NCBI GenBank assembly: GCA_037954665.1
Contig: JBBMOL010000435.1
Span: 186,001-250,000, forward strand
Reading direction: 5' to 3'
DNA from: Laguncularia racemosa
Lineage: Eukaryota > Streptophyta > Magnoliopsida > Myrtales > Combretaceae
Length of the DNA stretch: 64,000 nucleotides
Part shown: piece after piece, positions 59,563-64,000 of the stretch
Numbering within the stretch: the first letter of the stretch is position 1
Layout of the letters: each line of letters opens with the position of its first letter
Notes under the pieces: model-generated
What the model was told of the DNA's origin: nothing
The model's database searches: none
What the model saw: only the letters and a program-made list of their open reading frames with translations
Position numbers and translations under genes: made by a program

Positions 59563-62500
59563 ACAAAGGAAATATATAATAGAAATGAGTCTTCATGATT
59601 TTCGGTCTTCAAAGATACTTTTTAATTAGGCCCCGTTGTAAGATCCTGACTCACTCAAAAGTATAGGTGATTTGGTATCCTGTAGACTGATAAGTGAGCC
59701 TACTTAAATGCACTACAATTATAATGTAAAGATGTAGAAAATAGATTAGTTTTCTCAAGATTTGGTTCCCCCAAGCAAAATTCTCAAAACTAAATTATGG
59801 AGACCCTTATTTCGGGCCTTGGTAAAGGCCCTGTAGAGTCTGTTCCTATCACCCCCCTTGGGGCCTTTTTGGGAAAATTTTTCCCCTCAATTTAAAAAGG
59901 TCCTTCATGCAAGTCATATGATAAGAAATGGTAAATAGTTTCTAAGACAAAAAGGGCGCAAAATACCCCTACTCTCCTAGTAACTCTAAACATGGGAAAT
60001 TGGGTTCGATTGAGCCCCTTTAAAAACCCTGAAGGTTTTAGTCTGACCTGGGAAGACAACTTCTGTGCCCTTCCCTTATGGGGAAACCAAACCCTGCAAA
60101 ATTTAAACCCAAAATTAAGTCACCGGGTTTAAAAGAAAATTTTTCCTGTGTCTTTTTTCCCTTTGGATTTTTCCTTGCTTTTCCCGGGGTCTTCTGAAGG
60201 TTTTTTAAATTTGCCCTATCATGGGGGGCTAAATTTTTTTTTTTGGGCCCCGGTTTTAACCTCCACTAAGACTCTTTTTTCCTTTGTCCGGGTCTACTAA
60301 AAAAACCAATGGAATAAAGGGATTATCCCCAAAAAAAAAATTCCCAAAGGGAGACTTACTGGTTGAACTAAGAGTAACCTTTTTGAAAGCCGAACTCAAA
60401 AATTTGGGAAGACAAAAATCCTACCAGTAAGAATTCTTGCCAACTATTTTTTTTTTGAGTAGATTCCCAATTGTGGGTTTTGAAAAACCTCTTTTTGCCC
60501 CGCCCGCCCTTTTAAAGGCAAGAGGTACTGTAAAAAAAATTTTAAAGTACCTAATCTTCTCCATAATGTTTTCTAAAAGAAACAAAGGGAACTTATATCT
60601 CTACCCGACACTATTTTAATTTTGGCACTTCATGAAATTTTGACAAATTTTTTAACCCAAAAAGGGTTTTAGCAAAAAAAGAGCACCCATCTTTTTGTGA
60701 CATGGCATAATTTGTGACATTTTGCTGAATGGGTTCAACAACCACCAAAAATGGGGCCCTTTTCCCCCTTTGTGTTTTAGTAACCCCCAACAAAAAATTT
60801 CCCAAACCGATGCCCCCCCCAAAGGGTTTTTAAAAGGGTATAGGTAAAAGGCATATTTTCCCACCCTTACCCCTTTTTCTTCCCTTTAGTTCCCCAAAAC
60901 AAATATCACCCCTTTTTCTAGTACCCAAAGGGACATCCTTTATCACCCTTTTCCAATAAAATCTCCCCCAATATGGCTAGGGTTCTCTTCTCCCAAAAAT
61001 TTCCCCAAAAAAACCCACTTGCATGTCCCTTCCCCTCACCAATATTTCCCTTTACAGATCCAGAGGAAATATTTATTTTTTTCCTGATTTTACAGAAAAC
61101 CCTCTACACAAAATACCCAAATCAAAAACCCCCCCTCCCCCCAAACACCTTTCCATGACAATTTTTGAATACCTAAACCCACATATTTTAATTTTTTTCT
61201 TTCAATAACTCAAAACCTAGAATTTTTTAACGAAGAGAAGTATAAGTACATACCATTGTGTAAACAAAAGAAACCCCATATTCTGTTAAACCCTTTTGTA
61301 CTTATCAAAATAAGAAAAACCCCCTCTAGAAACCCCCACCAAATTTTATTTTGGCCGCTTAGCAAATGGGGTTTGCCCCTTTAAAAAATTTTTTCCCAAA
61401 AATTCATGTTTCTAAAATAAATAAAAAACCCTCTTTCGGTAGGAGAAATGTTGCCATGTCATGAAAAACCCCTTACAAGGAAAAAAAAACCCCCTTTATC
61501 ATATATAGAAAATTTTTTAAAGTTGAAACCACCCCAACTTTCACCAAAAGTACCCATGGGTTTTCCTTTCCCTAAAATTAAAATATAGCCCCAAATTTTC
61601 CAAACCCCAGAAGCATCACATTCCAACAAAAAATTTTTGTCAAAATCGGGTAAAGCCAAAAATGGAGCACATGTGAGTTTTTTTTTTTTTATCTTTAAAA
61701 ACCCCTTTCTAGGCCTTTTTCACCCCGGGCCCAAAAAGGTTTACACTCGTTTTGGGCCCATTTTTTGAGAGGACGGGAAAATACACAAAATTTTTTGGGG
61801 ACAAAGCGTTTTAAAAAAGGGTTTGCAATCCATAAAAAATTTTTTTTAACCTCAAAAAATTGAAGGGGGTTTTTGGGCCCTTTCCCTTGTTTGCCCTCCC
61901 CTTTCTCCTCATCCCCCCTAACACCTAAACCAATCCAACAAAAACCCAAAAAAATTTTTTAACCTAAATTTTGGAAAAAAGAACATTTTCTGGATTTTTT
62001 GCAAATATTTTGTTGTGTCCTAAATACTGAAATTTTCCCCAAAAATACCCCATGTTTTTTCTGGGTTTTGCTGGCAGATTAGAAAAATCATCAAAAAAAC
62101 CGACAAAAATTTTCCTAAAAAATTCTTCCATAAAGGGTTCACCCAACCTCATAAAGTACAGGGAAATTACCCCAAACCCAAAAGGGGGCAAACGAACCTT
62201 TTCATACAGTCCATGATGTTTTTAAAAAGGGGAAAGCCCCCTTCCATTCACCCCCCTTCCTCACTAAAATTCTGGGGGGATTTTCCGTTTTTTAAGATCC
62301 ACTTTGGAAATTTTGTGAATAAAGCCAGCTCACCCTAACATATCACCCAAGTCGGGAATAAGTTTACCAAATTTTAAATGGTATTTTGTTGATGATTTTT
62401 CCCAATCATCCCACATTCCTAAGTCCCAAACCCCTTTCCCTTTAGGAACAAAAAAGGGTGGAATAGCGAAAGGGCCCCTTAGACTCTCTCTAAAAAACCC

Positions 62501-63540
62501 CCCAAATTCAACCAATTCATCTACCTGGAGTTCAATTCCTTAGCCTCCCGAGATTCATGCAATAACAGCAATTTAGTCACCCCGAACCGGCAAAAAATAA
62601 ATAGCATGCTCAAATCCCTCTCATAGGGGGGTAACCTCCCTAGAAAATAAATAAAGGAAAAATGTCAGTATACTCTTTTCAAAAAACCTGAGAAAACTGC
62701 TGGGGAAAAAGATTGTGGGCTCCTTTTAACCCTAAAAAACATCTCAACGAAGCAAGAAATTTTGGAGTCCCTTTGGGGTTTAAAAACCCCCCCCATCCCC
62801 CACCCTATCCCACAATAAAATTTTTTTTTCCTTGAATAAACACACTGAAAATTAAACCCCTTTTTAAACCCCTCTGATGGTCGATTTAACCCCTTTTTGC
62901 TAACTTTTTTGGACCCAAAAGGGTAAACATGGGGAATTCAAAATAACTCGTTTACCTTCTTTTTTTTGAAACAATAAGAAAACCCCTGAAGCCATAAAAG
63001 TAAAAACCCCTCCTAATATAAACCAAGGTCCTGCCAAGCAATATAGGGGAAAGGCACACATAGGGCAAGATACTTTTTTAAATTTCTCATCAAAATTTCA
63101 AACCCCCTATACTAAAGGGGGCACCCAAAGCCCCTTTGGTCCCATACAACCCCCCTTGATCATAACCAAGGGCAATTTTTTAGGGTTTTTAAAAGGAAAT
63201 TGGGGAAATAGTTGTAAGTCTTACCTTCGATACAAAAAGGGGGGCTACAATTTTGGGGTACAACCCCATAAATCTTTTTAAAAAGGACCCCAAAAATTTT
63301 TCCTTTGTATCCTATAAAAAGGGTAGGGAACCCAATTTTTCCCCTTTTGTTTTTCACCCTTTAATTACCAAATGAATTAATTTTTCGATGTAAAAAACAT
63401 TAGAAATTTTAAACCCTTTCACTAGACATTTTTGAACAAATTAAATTTTCACCACAACAAAAAATATTCCCCAACTCCTTTCAAATCCCCCGGTCCCAAA
63501 AATTTTTCCCCCAAAAAATTCCCCAAAAAAACTCACTTCA
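59563..63540 (-). pseudogene. Element D pol: integrase, RNase H and RT, noisy
   Basis: After repeating 25215-26009, the sequence continues leftward in pol order on the minus strand. Integrase core pieces resemble MSQIMPCHKK (near 60700). RNase H is seen at 61659-61459 (ALPDFDKNFLLECDASGV, YDKGGFFFLVR). RT is at 62515-61964 (RESLRGPFAIPPFFVPKGKG, MPPFG, a degraded YFDD box read as FFDD). The distance from RT to the leader at 63541 is only about 1 kb. Gag plus protease normally need about 2 kb, so gag may be missing, but errors are too dense to decide. Confidence 0.65.
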
Positions 63541-64000
63541 TAAAAAACCCCCACCAAATTTTGACTCAAAACCGCCACTTACACAATTAAAACACCCCAC
63601 ACTTTTTTTTAAAACAACAATAAAAACACTCACGGTTTTAAAAACACTATTTCCCTATGGCAAAAAAAACAACAAAATAACCCCCCCTTTTCCCAACACA
63701 ATTTTTTCCGAAATTTTCACAAAAAAAAAAGGGCAAAATTTTCAAATTTGAAAATCAAACCTCTTCGCAAATTTTGCAACCCCTTCCACTTTTAAGTAAG
63801 AAGAAATTTTTCCAAAATTCCCAAAAAAACACTCTTTTAACTCCTCAATTTAAATAGATTTTTTTTAAATTTCAAAAAAAACCCCTTTAATTGTCCCACA
63901 CAATGAAAATTTTGGGAAAAATTGCACATTTTCCACCCCCGAATTGCATAAAAAAATCACACAACACACCCACAACTTTTTCAAACAAAAAATCAATAAA
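63541..64000 (-). other. Element D leader, inverted relative of the C2 leader
   Basis: The reverse strand matches 26510-26770 loosely, including GTGTAAGTGGCGGT (near 63570-63585) and CGTGAGTG (near 63630). This places D's 5' end just beyond the window. Quality is poor and no ORF is present. Confidence 0.5.

Noticed and set aside
63541..64000. Inverted duplication of the C2 leader as a local rearrangement
   Set aside because: The neighbouring minus-strand RT and integrase show it belongs to element D, a related element in opposite orientation.

Overview
The window is plant DNA made almost entirely of nested LTR retrotransposons (Ty3/gypsy class). I see no host gene, tRNA or rRNA gene and no satellite array. 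Primer sites for plant tRNA-Asp and initiator tRNA-Met, Athila-type gag-pol, and CRM-type (centromeric chromovirus) LTRs with TGATG...CATCA ends point to pericentromeric or centromeric heterochromatin of a flowering plant, probably a dicot. The species cannot be named from this.

Four element types are present. A: an Athila/Tat-like element with 1.63-1.66 kb LTRs and a tRNA-Asp primer site, coding only for gag and protease (one copy on each strand). B: an Athila-like element with gag, protease, RT, RNase H, integrase and a long 3' region (minus strand), full of stop codons. C: two CRM-like elements (C1, C2; plus strand) with 1.0 kb LTRs and an initiator-Met-like primer site, again gag and protease only. 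D: a related CRM-like element (minus strand) that keeps integrase, RNase H and RT. The nesting order is read from 5-bp target duplications: D was hit by C2, C2 by B, B by C1 and by A(-), and C1's 5' LTR by A(+).

Layout, clean part: 1-3902 3' half of A(+); 3903-8626 rest of C1; 8627-10549 3' region and integrase of B; 10550-17535 complete A(-); 17536-23152 RT, protease, gag and 5' LTR of B; 23153-25214 right part of C2; 25215-26009 D. A gap of exactly 500 N follows (26010-26509). Then 26510-64000 starts upstream of the nest (left part of C2, 3' LTR and 3' region of B, left end of C1), runs through a second, error-rich copy of the whole clean part (about 35805-60392 matches 1-26009) and continues into D. 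The same junctions recur with the same target duplications, so the two halves are the same locus assembled twice, the second with poor base accuracy. Gene breaks after about 28.2 kb should be blamed on sequence error first.

The main biological points are: (1) two unrelated lineages, A and C, each lost RT, RNase H and integrase while keeping gag-protease and cis sites, and each sits beside a related fuller element (B and D) that could have served it in trans; (2) a small hairpin with an AGGA loop followed by a purine tract, present twice in A and echoed in B; (3) stop codons that mostly replace CAG, CAA or CGA, as expected from decay of methylated DNA. I found no convincing undescribed system beyond these.
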